A stretch of DNA of 64,000 bases from Rothia nasisuis (GCF_928381405.1 NZ_CAKMSB010000011.1:1-64000), one strand, 5' to 3'; shown: positions 1 through 9,144, counted from the first letter of the stretch. A program made the numbers and translations. Notes: generated from the letters alone by a model not told the origin.

Positions 1-1
1 C

Positions 2-250
2 ACCCCCACCTCCCACCAATACACCACCACCGGCAACTACCACTACACCCTCACCACCCACTACCGCGGAGAATACTCCATCAACGGAGGCCCCTGGCGC
101 GTCATCGACGGAACCGTCAGCCGCACCAGCGACCCCCAACTCATCCGCGTCTGGCGCACCGAAGTCAGACTGGTCGATGGCACCTGCGCCCAAGAACCCA
201 CCGCCTGGGGCTGCCCCGACTCCACCGCCACACCCACACCCACCTGGTAA
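2..250 (+). CDS. C-terminal end of a hypothetical, probably exported protein (cut by left edge)
   Basis: An open frame runs from the first bases to a TAA at 248-250 with strongly C-biased third positions, as in the core genes. The visible 82 residues are rich in Thr, Tyr and Trp, with an alternating beta-like pattern (YHYTLTTHYRGEYS, GGPWRVIDGTV), two Cys (CAQEP, WGC) and a Pro/Thr tail. This resembles the C-termini of actinobacterial exported PKD-like or pilus-locus hypothetical proteins, but I cannot name a family. The start lies outside the window. Confidence 0.55.
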   Translation, partial: TPTSHQYTTTGNYHYTLTTHYRGEYSINGGPWRVIDGTVSRTSDPQLIRVWRTEVRLVDGTCAQEPTAWGCPDSTATPTPTW

Positions 251-325
251 AAACCACAACACCCGGGGGGTCTAGCGGAGCCCCGGCAGAGCCCGTCAGC
301 CCAGAGGTTCCAACGCCAGAGCCCC

Positions 326-973
326 CTATGGCTTGTGGCGGTTGCGCAATGATGCCTGGCTCACCGGTGCCGGGTATAACATGCCCAAAGCGGGTTTCCC
401 ACTCCTAAATCTGGAGAGCTCCACGAAGCCGTGCCTAGCATAGAGCGCCGCTGAACGGTGGGTAGAGGCCTCCAGGTAGGCAGGAGTCTCCCCCAGGCGC
501 TCACAGCGGAAGTCTAATAGGCGCGCTCCCACCCCTCTACCCCGAGAGTTCTCGCTCACTCCGATGACATAGAGGTACCAGTGCTCGAATCGGGGGCGGG
601 AGGCCAGCAGGCGTAGCTCAGTAAAGACAGCACGGGGCAGGGCGGCCCCCAGAGTGCGGTAATAGGAAGGTAGCTTCTTGAGGTCAGCCAGCAGTCTCCC
701 CTTCTGTGCTTCGGGTGAGAGCCACAGGGCGGCGCCCAGTATTGTGCCGTCACTAGTAGCTGCAACGTCGATAGTGCCCTGAGGGGCGTAGAGAGTGCGT
801 AGCTGGAACTCAAAGAGACCACGCACGGTCTCTGTGCGCCCGCTTCCGCCCACAGCCATGCTCATGACTGGGTCGCGCTCGAATGCCTTAGTCAGAGTAT
901 CAATTACGCCTGAGTAGTCACCCTCGGTTGCTTCACGCACGATAAAGTCATCGGCTACGGTTTGCTCGGGCAT
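326..973 (-). CDS. GNAT family N-acetyltransferase
   Basis: A 215-residue protein with a single GNAT fold. Acetyl-CoA binding motif A is seen as SENSRGRGVGARLLD, preceded by the YLYVIGV beta-4 strand and followed by YLEAST and LYARHGF, the usual motif B region. Members transfer an acyl group from CoA to an amine; the substrate cannot be read from the sequence. I chose the ATG at 973 because AAAGGAGAG lies 7 bases upstream; a longer frame to 1024 has no ribosome-binding site. It is monocistronic, separated from the PTS gene by a strong hairpin. Confidence 0.85.
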   Translation of the reverse strand: MPEQTVADDFIVREATEGDYSGVIDTLTKAFERDPVMSMAVGGSGRTETVRGLFEFQLRTLYAPQGTIDVAATSDGTILGAALWLSPEAQKGRLLADLKKLPSYYRTLGAALPRAVFTELRLLASRPRFEHWYLYVIGVSENSRGRGVGARLLDFRCERLGETPAYLEASTHRSAALYARHGFVELSRFRSGKPALGMLYPAPVSQASLRNRHKP

Positions 974-1026
974 GCGGGGCCTCTCCTTTGGAGTGCTGTA
1001 TTGGTCCAAGCTTACCTGGTGCAAAA

Positions 1027-1133
1027 AACCCGCCCCGTGCCGTCCTAGTGAACTGCTCCCCGTGGGTTGGCTGAGTCTTTGAGAGCCAACATATAGGGGG
1101 CAGTCCTTTGTTGAGGACGGCGCGGGGCGGGTT
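1027..1133 (-). terminator. Large intrinsic terminator with nested hairpin
   Basis: Outer arms 1027-1046 and 1114-1133 pair at 19 of 20 positions and enclose a smaller TTGGCT/AGCCAA hairpin. On the minus strand the structure follows the ptsS stop codon (1150) directly and is followed by a six-T run, as expected of a Rho-independent terminator for the sucrose PTS gene. Confidence 0.8.
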
Positions 1134-1149
1134 GGGGCGTTAGCGCAGC

Positions 1150-3150
1150 TTAGACGGTTGCCGTCTTGGCCGTGACGGAGACCAGCTGGTCGCTGCCTGC
1201 TGCCACAGTGCTACCGGTTGCAACAGCCAGAGCTGCCGCCTCTACGGTCTTCTTGGCATTGGTGATGACCAGCGGGGTGGTCAGCGGGTAGCCAGCGGCC
1301 TTGATAGCAGCCATGTCGAACTCGACGAGCACATCGCCGCGCTTAACCTCGGCACCCTTTTCGACCTTGGGGGTAAAGTGCTTGCCGTCCAGCTCAACCG
1401 TATCGAAACCAATGTGCATGAGTACTTCTACCCCCTTGTCGGTGCGCATGCCGATGGCGTGGCCGGTGGGGAAGGCTACGGTGATTTTACCGTCGGCGGG
1501 GGCATAGAGCTTGCCTTCGGTAGGTTCTACGGCGGCCCCAGGGCCGAGTGCGCCGGAGGCGAAGGTGGGGTCTGAGACTGCGGCTAGCTCAAGGGCGGTT
1601 CCGTTCAGGTGGGCGGCAAGCTCGTAGCCTTCGGTTCCAGCCGCGGCCGGTGCGGATGCCGCTGCGCCACCGGGAGCAGCAGAGGATGCGGGGGTAGCGG
1701 TCTTATCGGCAATTGCTTCAACTTCTTCTTCAGCGACCTGGCCAGCGAAGACCTTCTTACCGTAGAGGAAGGAGGCGGCGGTGGAAAGGATTGCTGAGGT
1801 GAGAGCAGCGATGATGAACCCGGTCCAGCCCATGCCCAGCTGGTTGTCGATTGAGGGAATACCCAGGAAGCCTGCTGCGCCCAGACCCGACGCCTTGACA
1901 CCGAAAAGAGCGATCATGGCTGATGCGATAGCCGAGGCACCCATTGCGATGTAGAAGGGCCAGCGCAGGCGCAGGTTAACACCGAAAATGGCAGGCTCAG
2001 TAATGCCGAGGAAGGCTGAGGGAGCGGTTGCGCCCGCCAGACCCTTCATCTTCTTATCCTTGGTGGTCAGGTAGACGCCAAGGGCGGCACCACCCTGGGC
2101 GATGTTCGCCATCGATGCGGTAGCGAAGATGAAGGAGCCACCGGCTGCGATGAGCTGAAGTTCGATAGGCGGGAAGGACTGGTGTAGACCGGTAATAACG
2201 ATTGGCGAGTAGACCAGGCCGAAGAGGAAACCACCCACAGGGCCGGCAGTGTCGTACACCCAGTTGATACCTTCACCGAGCAGGGTACCCAGCTTGAACA
2301 TGGGCGGGCCAACCAGCATGAAGGTGGCAAAGCCGGTGATCAAGAGGGTAAGGGTGGGGGTGAACATGAAGTCGATGACACCCTTGAGAATCTTGTGGAA
2401 GAACTTCTCAATGTTGGCCAGGATGAAGGAGACCAGGATGACGGGAAGGACGGTACCCTGGTAGCCAGCCTGCTGCACCTGGATGCCGAAGACGTCCCAG
2501 TAGGTCATGGTGCCGTCTTCGAGGGCGGCCGCTACGTTGTAGCCGTTGACCAGTGAGGGGAAAACCATGGCAGCGCCCATGGTCATACCCAGGTAGGGGT
2601 TACCGCCGAAGACCTTGGTGGCGGTAAAGCCTACAAGGACGGGCAGGAAGGCGAAGGCCGCTGCTGAGAGTAGATTAACGATGCCCGCGAACCCCTCCCA
2701 GGCAGGGTAAAGCTCAATCAGGGACTTATCGGGGTCGAAAATGCCGGTTGCTGTGAATACGTTGTTAAGCGCCATGAGCAAACCGGAGCCAACCAGCACA
2801 GGAATAATCGGCAGGAATATCTCTGATACAACCTTGATAAAGCGGGTAAAGAGGTTGCCTTGATCCGCTGCTACGTTCTTGAGCTCATCTTTGGAGACCT
2901 GCTTCATGCCGGAGGCGGCCATGTGCTTGTAGACCTCGTCAACGTCACCGGGGCCCACAATAATCTGGAACTGGCCAGAGTTGTTGAACGTACCTTTCAG
3001 ATCCTCGTCGTCGTCGAGGGCGGTCTGGTTGATGAGGTTCATGTCTTTGAGCACCAGTCGCAGGCGGGTGGCGCAGTGTGCGCCTGCCGCGATGTTGTCC
3101 ACGCCGCCTACTGCGGTGAGAACTCGCTCAGCCACGGATTTGTGATCCAT
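1150..3150 (-). CDS. ptsS: PTS sucrose-type transporter, EIIBCA fusion
   Basis: Imports and phosphorylates a sugar, most likely sucrose. The 666-residue protein has IIB at about 1-90 (phospho-Cys26 in GAHCATRL), IIC at about 100-480 (multiple membrane spans, [13 protein letters not shown] signature), a Pro/Ala linker, and a glucose-type IIA at about 510-650 with phospho-His579 ([15 protein letters not shown]). ATG 3150 has AAGGAG six bases upstream; the frame stays open to 3480 but without support. Sucrose specificity rests on the GH32 genes next door and a shared operator-like site; the IIC sequence is of the sucrose/trehalose IIC class. A second stand-alone IIA gene lies directly upstream. 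Confidence 0.88.
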   Translation of the reverse strand: MDHKSVAERVLTAVGGVDNIAAGAHCATRLRLVLKDMNLINQTALDDDEDLKGTFNNSGQFQIIVGPGDVDEVYKHMAASGMKQVSKDELKNVAADQGNLFTRFIKVVSEIFLPIIPVLVGSGLLMALNNVFTATGIFDPDKSLIELYPAWEGFAGIVNLLSAAAFAFLPVLVGFTATKVFGGNPYLGMTMGAAMVFPSLVNGYNVAAALEDGTMTYWDVFGIQVQQAGYQGTVLPVILVSFILANIEKFFHKILKGVIDFMFTPTLTLLITGFATFMLVGPPMFKLGTLLGEGINWVYDTAGPVGGFLFGLVYSPIVITGLHQSFPPIELQLIAAGGSFIFATASMANIAQGGAALGVYLTTKDKKMKGLAGATAPSAFLGITEPAIFGVNLRLRWPFYIAMGASAIASAMIALFGVKASGLGAAGFLGIPSIDNQLGMGWTGFIIAALTSAILSTAASFLYGKKVFAGQVAEEEVEAIADKTATPASSAAPGGAAASAPAAAGTEGYELAAHLNGTALELAAVSDPTFASGALGPGAAVEPTEGKLYAPADGKITVAFPTGHAIGMRTDKGVEVLMHIGFDTVELDGKHFTPKVEKGAEVKRGDVLVEFDMAAIKAAGYPLTTPLVITNAKKTVEAAALAVATGSTVAAGSDQLVSVTAKTATV

Positions 3151-3252
3151 GTCTTCTCCTTGTGTGTAGGCCAGGTGCTCCCCTTGCGAGGGCTCACAAT
3201 CGTGGTTCGGCTCCCGGCGCGAGTGTGAATGCTGTTCCGAAAAACAAACATG

Positions 3253-3268
3253 CCAATCGTTTGACATA
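3253..3268 (-). promoter_or_regulatory. Candidate LacI-family operator upstream of ptsS
   Basis: The plus strand reads CCAATCGTTTGACATA. The core AA(A/T)CGTTTG(A/T)C with a central CG recurs upstream of both GH32 genes (5771-5787, 7387-7402). CG-centred semi-palindromes of this size are typical of LacI-family sugar repressors. About 100 bp from the start codon. Confidence 0.5.
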
Positions 3269-3442
3269 CTAGCACTAAAACCGCCCTTGCAATACTGTTT
3301 CTCACAAGTCTGGAAAACTTGCCACAACCCCACATTTACAGGGCTATAAGCCACATCAAGCCCACCTGAAACCACGCAAACAAGGCACAAAACCACACAA
3401 CTATACGGGTGCCCCACCGGGGTACTGCAAACCATCACAATA

Positions 3443-3478
3443 GACAGGTGCCCACCCCGTCCGGGGTGGGCACCTGTC
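3443..3478 (-). terminator. GC-rich hairpin after crr
   Basis: Arms 3443-3459 and 3462-3478 form a stem of about 17 bp just past the EIIA stop at 3497. No T run follows in either direction, so it is a hairpin-only terminator candidate. It also isolates the ptsS promoter region. Confidence 0.6.
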
Positions 3479-3496
3479 ACGTGAAGCGTCTACGCC

Positions 3497-4048
3497 TTAT
3501 CCCTTACGCACAGCAGTGATAAAGTCACCGCCTGCAGATACCTCGGCTCCCACATGAGCAACCTGTACATCAGCCACAGAGCTCTTAGCGTTGGTAACAA
3601 CCAGCGGAGTAGTAACGGGGTAACCAGCCGCCTTGACCTCTTCAAGATCAAACTCAACCAGTACCTGCCCACGGGTCACCTGATCCCCCTTATTGACCTT
3701 AGGTGAGAAGAACTTGCCGTCAAGCTCAACGGTATCGAAGCCTACGTGAATCAAAATTTCAAGGCCGTCGCTAGTGCGAATACCGAAAGCGTGACCGGTT
3801 GGGAAAGCTACGGTAATCTCCCCGTCTGCGGGGGCCACGACGACGCCAGCACCCGGCTCGATTGCCGCCCCAGGGCCAAGAGCTCCAGAAGCGAACATCT
3901 GATCGCTCACGCCATCCAGAGCCACCACCGTGCCGTCCATATGTGCGGTCAGCGCTGAGCTACCTGCTGCAGCTGGGGACGCCTGTGGTGTGCCCGGTGC
4001 CGCCTGCTCATCGCTGCCACCGAAAAGTTTCTTAAAGAATCCTGCCAT
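3497..4048 (-). CDS. crr: PTS glucose-family EIIA component, stand-alone
   Basis: A 183-residue phosphocarrier. After a short amphipathic N-terminus (MAGFFKKLFG) and an Ala/Pro linker comes the glucose-type IIA fold, with the phosphorylated His101 in [15 protein letters not shown] and the GHAFGIR segment. It passes phosphate from HPr to a IIB domain. It parallels the IIA domain of the neighbouring IIBCA fusion closely, so it probably serves other IIBC proteins or is a duplication. ATG 4048 is preceded by GAGG at 9 bases; an in-frame ATG at 4063 is less supported. Confidence 0.85.
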   Translation of the reverse strand: MAGFFKKLFGGSDEQAAPGTPQASPAAAGSSALTAHMDGTVVALDGVSDQMFASGALGPGAAIEPGAGVVVAPADGEITVAFPTGHAFGIRTSDGLEILIHVGFDTVELDGKFFSPKVNKGDQVTRGQVLVEFDLEEVKAAGYPVTTPLVVTNAKSSVADVQVAHVGAEVSAGGDFITAVRKG

Positions 4049-4199
4049 GTTGTATCGCCTCACTGTGCTTGAGTAGTGATATGCCGCTCATCCCGCGGCG
4101 TTCAACCCAGCCTACCACCGGGCGGCCCTGTGATGCAGGTTGCAGGTGCCTAGATGAGGTGCCGGGTCACGGCAAAAATTTCGCCACTCTACCGGGCGG

Positions 4200-5702
4200 T
4201 CATGCAGCTTCTTCAGATAGGCGCGCTAACCGCAGAGCAACTTCAGCACCCTCGGGGGCAAGGATGCGCACCGTTCTAGCCTTAGATCCGTTGAGGAAGG
4301 TTCGGGAAGAGAAGACCTCTGCACCGCCGTCCACAAAGAACTCGGTACCAGCGCCATCGATAAACAGCTCAAAACTGTGCTCACTGGCGGGGCTCAAAGC
4401 CCGGGTACGCACGTCCCCTCCTATGTGATAGCGGGTGCCAGAGCGATCCAGACCGGCGGAGTCTTTACTCAGGGTGAGGGTTACAGCTGCACCCAGCTCG
4501 TCCTCAATCACCAGGTGCACGGGGCCGGCCGTCACATCTGCGGCGCCCGCAACACGGAAGACGCGGGCACCGCTGAGCTCGGTAATCACGCCATCCGCAT
4601 CTACGGGAGAGGCCTGCCGCAAGGGGAGTACCTCGTCTAACTGGGCCACAGGATTCTGGTGAACCTTGCCATTGCGCACAGCCAGGGCTCGGGGGTAGGT
4701 CATCTGATGAACCCAGTGATTGGCCCAGCTTGGCAGGTCGTCCTCGTCCGCGTTACCAAACCAGCCAAGCATGATATGTTCGCCCGCCTCGGTGAGCCTG
4801 TTAGCGAAGACCTGAGGGGCATAAAACTCGGTGCCAGCATCAAGCTCGGTGAAGGGGGTCATCACGCTCAGGTGCAGGCCATCCAAGGTGCCCACCACGT
4901 AACCGGTCTGGAAGATGTTGTTGTATTTCTCCCCCTCAGGCTCCATCCCCTGGGGGCTGAAGATAAGCACAGCAACCTCCTGCCCGGTGACCTCGTCGGT
5001 CTGGAAAATCAGGTTGGGGCACTCATACATGTAGCCCAGGTCGATCAAGGCCGGGTCGCTGAAGGTCATCTCACCCGCAAAACTCCAGGTGCGGCGGTCG
5101 GCGGAAGTATAGACCACCACTGCCCCAGTCAGATTCTCGCGTTGGGCACCGATGACGGCCCACCACTGACCGTCGCGCTCAAAGACGTGGGGGTCGCGGT
5201 AGTGGGCGGTGTAGCCCTCAGCCGGTCCGGTAATCAGCGGGTTATCGGGGTGACGGCGGAAGGAATCTCCGTTGTTGGCGGAGGTAAAGAGCGCTTGATA
5301 GGGGGTGCGGTTGCCTTCGCCGTCCTTGACGTTGCCGGTGTAGAAAAATTCTAGGTCACCGTTCGGGGCAACGATACCGGAACCCGAGTAGCAACCGTTT
5401 TTGTCGTACCATTTGATAGGTGCGATGGCAGTTTTCTGATCGACCCAGTGCGTCAGGTCAGTGCTGGTCACGTGGCGCCAAAAGACCGCACGGATAGGAT
5501 GTACCGGTGAGTACTGGTAGAAGGCGTGATAGATGCCGTCCTTGTACACCAGACCGTTTGGATCATTGAGACGGCCGACCCTGGGTGCCAGGTGGAGCGC
5601 GGGATAGTCTGGGTCGTGGGCAACGCTGTGAGAGTATTCGTCCACCTTGCGCTGTGCCTCGCGGAGCAGCTCTTCAGCATTGAACTGTGACGTGTAGTCC
5701 AT
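4200..5702 (-). CDS. scrB: GH32 sucrose(-6-phosphate) hydrolase, copy 1
   Basis: A cytoplasmic beta-fructofuranosidase of about 500 residues (no signal peptide) that should split imported sucrose-6-phosphate into glucose-6-phosphate and fructose. The three GH32 signatures are present: RLNDPNG (nucleophile Asp), YRDPHVF (transition-state Asp) and YECPNL (acid/base Glu); a C-terminal beta-sandwich includes FELFIDGAGTEFFVDGG. ATG 5702 has AGGGG 12 bases upstream; a GTG at 5726 has no ribosome-binding site. It lies between crr and a paralogous GH32 gene, all co-oriented, with an operator-like site just upstream. Confidence 0.87.
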   Translation of the reverse strand: MDYTSQFNAEELLREAQRKVDEYSHSVAHDPDYPALHLAPRVGRLNDPNGLVYKDGIYHAFYQYSPVHPIRAVFWRHVTSTDLTHWVDQKTAIAPIKWYDKNGCYSGSGIVAPNGDLEFFYTGNVKDGEGNRTPYQALFTSANNGDSFRRHPDNPLITGPAEGYTAHYRDPHVFERDGQWWAVIGAQRENLTGAVVVYTSADRRTWSFAGEMTFSDPALIDLGYMYECPNLIFQTDEVTGQEVAVLIFSPQGMEPEGEKYNNIFQTGYVVGTLDGLHLSVMTPFTELDAGTEFYAPQVFANRLTEAGEHIMLGWFGNADEDDLPSWANHWVHQMTYPRALAVRNGKVHQNPVAQLDEVLPLRQASPVDADGVITELSGARVFRVAGAADVTAGPVHLVIEDELGAAVTLTLSKDSAGLDRSGTRYHIGGDVRTRALSPASEHSFELFIDGAGTEFFVDGGAEVFSSRTFLNGSKARTVRILAPEGAEVALRLARLSEEAA

Positions 5703-5770
5703 GAAAGTAAGTTTCCCCTGCGCCACCGGCGTGGCAAAGTGATGGTTTGAGTCTGTACGCCCAGTCTAGT

Positions 5771-5787
5771 GCGTCAAACGTTTAGCA
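5771..5787 (-). promoter_or_regulatory. Candidate LacI-family operator upstream of first GH32 gene
   Basis: The plus strand reads GCGTCAAACGTTTAGCA, with an AAACGTTT palindrome at its core. Its reverse complement aligns with the sites before ptsS and the second GH32 gene. It lies 69 bp upstream of the start at 5702, inside a 143-bp gap, which argues that this gene has its own promoter. Confidence 0.5.
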
Positions 5788-5845
5788 CACTCCTCTTTGG
5801 CCAGCAGAAAACCAAAGAGGTGCCAAGCTCACATGCCTCATCACC

Positions 5846-7351
5846 CTAAGCTACTCCTAACACCGAGACCCACAGGTTGGTGACCTGACGAGCCGCCGAC
5901 GCACCATCCGCACCGGTAATCGACACGGCACGCTCCCCCTCCCGCATAAAGACACGCCCGCTCATGGTCACCTTACCCCCGTCAATAAAAATCTCCAGAG
6001 ACGAGGCGTCAAAGAGCAGGTCAAAACTCCGCTCGGTAGCGGTTTCGGCGAACGTGTGGGTGCGCACGGGGCCCCATATGGTGTATAACGAACCGCTGCG
6101 ATCAAGCACAGCCTGCTCGGCGCCCAGAGTGAAAGTAACCGCCTGCCCTGCCGCGTCCTGCCAGCTGACGGTGACGGGGCCGCGCGAAACGTCCACGGTG
6201 CCAGCCAGACGGTAGACCCGCTGATTGGTCAGGGGCTCAAGGACTCCCCCTTCACCCAGCTCTGCCTCGGCGAGAGGAAGCGCCTCGTTCAATCCCTCAG
6301 CGGGAGTCTGCACGAGTAGACCCCGGTTGAGAGTCAGCCAACGCGGCAGATTAAACATGTGCAGCCAGTGGTGATCCCAGGTGGGCATGTCATCCTGGTC
6401 TGAGATGCCGAACCAGGCGGTAATCAGAGCGCGGTACCCGTCTGCAGTGCCGTGGAAGACCTGCGGTGCATAAAACTCGAAGCCAGCGTCAAACTCTGTA
6501 AAGGGGGTCTCAACCTCAAAGCGTGTGCCCTTCAAGTGCCCCACTACATAGCCGGACTGGTACTTATTGTTGTACTTCTCCCCCACCGGGGCCATGCCCT
6601 GAGGGCAGAAGATAAGCACATCCTTAATCTGGCCCGTGGCCCGGTCCTGCAAACTAAAAACCTGGGGGCACTCGAGCATATAGCCGTAGGTGGCAATCGC
6701 CGGGTCAGAGAACTCAACCTCGCCCTCATAGTTCCAGGCGCGGCGGTCGCTTGAAGAGTAGAGCACAATCGCCCCGGTCAGATTTTCTCGCTGGGTGCCA
6801 ATCAGGGCATAGTATTTGCCGTCGCGTTTGTACACCGAAGGGTCACGAAAATGCGGGGTGAAGCCCTCGGGGGTACCCGAAATCAGAGGGTTGCTCTCAT
6901 AGCGCTCGTAGGTGACAAAGTCACGGGTAGTCACCAGATTCTGGTAGGTTTCACGGCTACCGTCCGGGTTCTTGACGTTACCGGAGTAGAAGAGCTCAAC
7001 GGTGCCGTCTTCAGCCTCGTAAGCTGACCCTGAATAGGCTCCGTTACGGTCGTACCAGTGGGTGGGAGCGATAGCATTGGGGCCGTCCTCCCAGCGCACC
7101 AGGTCTGTGCTTGAAGCGTGGCGCCAGAAGATGTCCCGTGCAGGGTGCGTGGGGGCGTACTGGTAGAAGGCATGGTAAACCCCGTCCTTAAAAATCAGCC
7201 CGTTGGGGTCATTGAGGCGGCCCACCGGCGGAGCCAGGTGGAGCACCGGGTAGTTGGGGTCAGTCTTGGAGACCGGAGTGAATGTTTCTTCAGCTTCCTG
7301 GGCAGCTTTGAGCACAATATCCGCGTCAGGACGCATCTGAGGCTGGGGCAC
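5846..7351 (-). CDS. GH32 sucrose(-6-phosphate) hydrolase, copy 2
   Basis: A 501-residue paralogue of the downstream GH32 protein, with RLNDPNG, FRDPSV and LECPQV and the same C-terminal sandwich (FDLLFDASSLEIFIDGG). No signal peptide, so cytoplasmic. The GTG start at 7351 has AAGGAG six bases upstream. Two intact intracellular copies in tandem suggest duplication and then specialisation, for example sucrose-6-phosphate versus free sucrose or short fructans; the sequence alone cannot decide. Which copy deserves the scrB name is uncertain. Confidence 0.85.
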   Translation of the reverse strand: MPQPQMRPDADIVLKAAQEAEETFTPVSKTDPNYPVLHLAPPVGRLNDPNGLIFKDGVYHAFYQYAPTHPARDIFWRHASSTDLVRWEDGPNAIAPTHWYDRNGAYSGSAYEAEDGTVELFYSGNVKNPDGSRETYQNLVTTRDFVTYERYESNPLISGTPEGFTPHFRDPSVYKRDGKYYALIGTQRENLTGAIVLYSSSDRRAWNYEGEVEFSDPAIATYGYMLECPQVFSLQDRATGQIKDVLIFCPQGMAPVGEKYNNKYQSGYVVGHLKGTRFEVETPFTEFDAGFEFYAPQVFHGTADGYRALITAWFGISDQDDMPTWDHHWLHMFNLPRWLTLNRGLLVQTPAEGLNEALPLAEAELGEGGVLEPLTNQRVYRLAGTVDVSRGPVTVSWQDAAGQAVTFTLGAEQAVLDRSGSLYTIWGPVRTHTFAETATERSFDLLFDASSLEIFIDGGKVTMSGRVFMREGERAVSITGADGASAARQVTNLWVSVLGVA

Positions 7352-7386
7352 GCTGAGCTCCTTAGGTAGGCGCGAGGGCGGTTCTA

Positions 7387-7402
7387 GTAATCGTTTGTCA
7401 CA
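7387..7402 (-). promoter_or_regulatory. Candidate LacI-family operator upstream of second GH32 gene
   Basis: The plus strand reads GTAATCGTTTGTCACA, matching the 3253-3268 site in 11 or more positions and lying about 36 bp upstream of the GTG start. Third member of the putative sucrose operator set; no LacI-type regulator gene is visible in the window. Confidence 0.5.
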
Positions 7403-7499
7403 CCCAGCTTACCCCGGGGTATCTCCGCTTGAGAGACAATAACCAGCACCGAGCAGAGCGGCAAATATGCCAGTTTGTAATAAGGGCTAGCCCACGTGC

Positions 7500-7888
7500 C
7501 TACCTGTAGAGGTCCACGACCGCGCTAACTGCCAGGTGGTCAGAATCGCCCGTCTGCTGGTAGGTCACACCTTCGCCGCTAGCAGGCGGCCCCTGCATCA
7601 CCATGACGTGGTCAATGGGCGGCTTCATTCCTAGCACTCCACCTGCCGGCCAGGTGCCCGCAATCTGGTGAGTGGCCCTGGCAGCGTCCGCCCCCAGCTG
7701 TGAGCGGGCCCCGCATAGCTGGCTAGGCTGCCGTGCAGCAGGGTGGGGAAGGCGACGGCCTGGGCAATGATGAGTCGGGTGGTCAGCCAGGCTGTGGCCT
7801 GGTGGCCCGGCCACAAGAGGATAGCTAGCCAGGTCAGAGCACCTGCCAGCAGCAGACACCAGAGTGTACGCGTCAGAGTCTTACCCAT
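7500..7888 (-). pseudogene. Remnant of an endonuclease/exonuclease/phosphatase-type membrane protein
   Basis: Two overlapping frames hold the two ends of one likely gene. The frame starting at 7888 gives an N-terminus with two hydrophobic segments (LWCLLLAGALTWLAILLW and following), as in membrane-anchored EEP-family proteins. A second frame, ending at 7500, gives a typical EEP C-terminus (IDHVMVMQGP, then SDHLAVSAVVDL with the catalytic-type DH). The central catalytic domain (about 200 residues) is missing and the frame changes, so I read this as an internally deleted, frameshifted gene. Moderately sure; the N-terminal part alone could be an unrelated small membrane protein. Confidence 0.6.
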
Positions 7889-8006
7889 GGCCCCAGCCTA
7901 ACTATAACCAGCAGGCAGGGGAAAAGATGAGCCACGGCGTCCGTCCTTTGTCGCCCCGGCAAGGCTGGCCGCTGCCTTAGGTGCAAGGCGGTCTTTGTTA
8001 AAAGCC

Positions 8007-8041
8007 GCAGGGGCGGCACCCGTAACGGGTGCCGCCCCTGC
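8007..8041 (-). terminator. Terminator after rplL
   Basis: A 15-bp perfect GC stem (8007-8021 with 8027-8041, 5-base loop) lies 27 bp past the rplL stop; on the minus strand GGCTTTTAAC follows. Confidence 0.85.
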
Positions 8042-8067
8042 GCCAAAGATAAGAAAAGTAAGAAACT

Positions 8068-8448
8068 TTACTTGAGGGTGACGGTTGCGCCAGCGCCTTC
8101 GAGAGCTTCCTTAGCCTTCTCTGCGTCTTCCTTAGAAACACCTTCGAGAACGGGCTTGGGGGCACCGTCAACGAGGTCCTTAGCTTCCTTCAGACCCAGT
8201 GAGGTGAGGGCGCGAACTTCCTTAATAACGCCGATCTTCTTGTCGCCAGCAGCTTCGAGGATAACGTCGAATTCGCTCTGCTCTTCAGCAGCACCAGCGG
8301 CCTCGCCGCCAGCAGCACCAGCAACAGCAACAGGAGCAGCTGCGGTGACGTCGAATTCTTCTTCAAATGCCTTAACGAATTCGGAAACCTCAACGAGTGA
8401 CAGTTCCTTGAATGCTTCAATGAGTTCTTCGATTGAAAGCTTAGCCAT
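8068..8448 (-). CDS. rplL: 50S ribosomal protein bL12 (L7/L12)
   Basis: A 126-residue stalk protein: N-terminal dimerisation helices ([18 protein letters not shown]), an Ala/Gly-rich hinge at about 35-57, and the C-terminal factor-binding domain ([28 protein letters not shown]). Multiple dimers bind L10 and recruit GTPase translation factors. ATG 8448 has AAGGAG at 7 bases. Second gene of the rplJL pair, 119 bp after rplJ. Confidence 0.98.
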   Translation of the reverse strand: MAKLSIEELIEAFKELSLVEVSEFVKAFEEEFDVTAAAPVAVAGAAGGEAAGAAEEQSEFDVILEAAGDKKIGVIKEVRALTSLGLKEAKDLVDGAPKPVLEGVSKEDAEKAKEALEGAGATVTLK

Positions 8449-8567
8449 GAGATTGGCTCCTTCTTTGATTCAGTTGCAAGCCTCAGTATTTCAGCCTGCG
8501 AGCTTGAAAATTGTGGGGTGGCCCGGGCAAGTGGGCCGAAGTCTGTGCGGTGGGCAGTTCGAGGCGA

Positions 8568-9077
8568 TTACTCGGCCTCGGGTGCTGCGCCTTCCTGCTC
8601 TTCGAGCTTGATACGCAGAGCGTCAACGGTGCGAGCAACCTTTGCGATTGCGCCCTTTGCGCCACCTGCGACCTTTGCAAGAAGTACCTCGCGTGATTCG
8701 AGGCTTGCAAACTTGTTAATGCCAGCTTCGTCGAGAGCTTCGCCCTCGAAGTAACCGCTCTTAACGATCAGCTGGGGGTTAGCCTTGGCAAAGTCACGCA
8801 GACCCTTCGCAGCATCAATGAAGTCGCCCTTGATGAATGCGATTGCGCTGGGGCCGTGGAGCTGACCATCGAATGCGTCGATGCCAACTTCCTTAGCCGC
8901 GATAGCGGTCAGAGTGTTCTTTACCACGGCGTACTCGGTCTCAGCACCCAGTGCACGACGAAGTTCCTTCATCTGTGCAACGGTGAGACCACGGTACTCG
9001 GTGAGAATTACGCCGTTTGAGGATTCAAGGAGTTCCTTGATCTCAGAGACGGCAGCAATCTTATCCTGTGTTGCCAT
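8568..9077 (-). CDS. rplJ: 50S ribosomal protein uL10
   Basis: A 169-residue protein that anchors the L7/L12 stalk to 23S rRNA. Visible: LTEYRGLTVAQMKELRRAL, the AVVKNTLTAIAA segment and the acidic L12-binding tail. ATG 9077 has GGAAGGA upstream; the frame extends to 9152 only through the leader. In most bacteria rplJ follows rplA closely; here they are 4.4 kb apart because of inserted genes. Confidence 0.97.
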   Translation of the reverse strand: MATQDKIAAVSEIKELLESSNGVILTEYRGLTVAQMKELRRALGAETEYAVVKNTLTAIAAKEVGIDAFDGQLHGPSAIAFIKGDFIDAAKGLRDFAKANPQLIVKSGYFEGEALDEAGINKFASLESREVLLAKVAGGAKGAIAKVARTVDALRIKLEEQEGAAPEAE

Positions 9078-9112
9078 GGTGTTCCTTCCAGTTCTTATCC
9101 CGCCAGGCCAAC

Positions 9113-9144
9113 AAAAAATGCCCCGACGCGCAGGCATCGAGGCA
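9113..9144 (-). promoter_or_regulatory. Attenuator in the rplJ leader (L10-leader type)
   Basis: In the minus-strand transcript an 8-bp stem (positions 9144-9137 with 9126-9119, one G-U pair, 10-base loop) is followed directly by six U (9118-9113), 36 bases before the rplJ start codon. A terminator-like hairpin inside the leader is what autoregulated L10 leaders carry, where L10 or the L10(L12)4 complex controls read-through. The rest of 9145-9399 should hold the promoter and upstream leader; I see no gene there. Confidence 0.6.

Noticed and set aside
8072-8611. Plus-strand open frame of 179 codons across rplL
   Set aside because: It is antisense to rplL/rplJ, low-complexity Ser/Ala-rich translation, typical of an antisense shadow.
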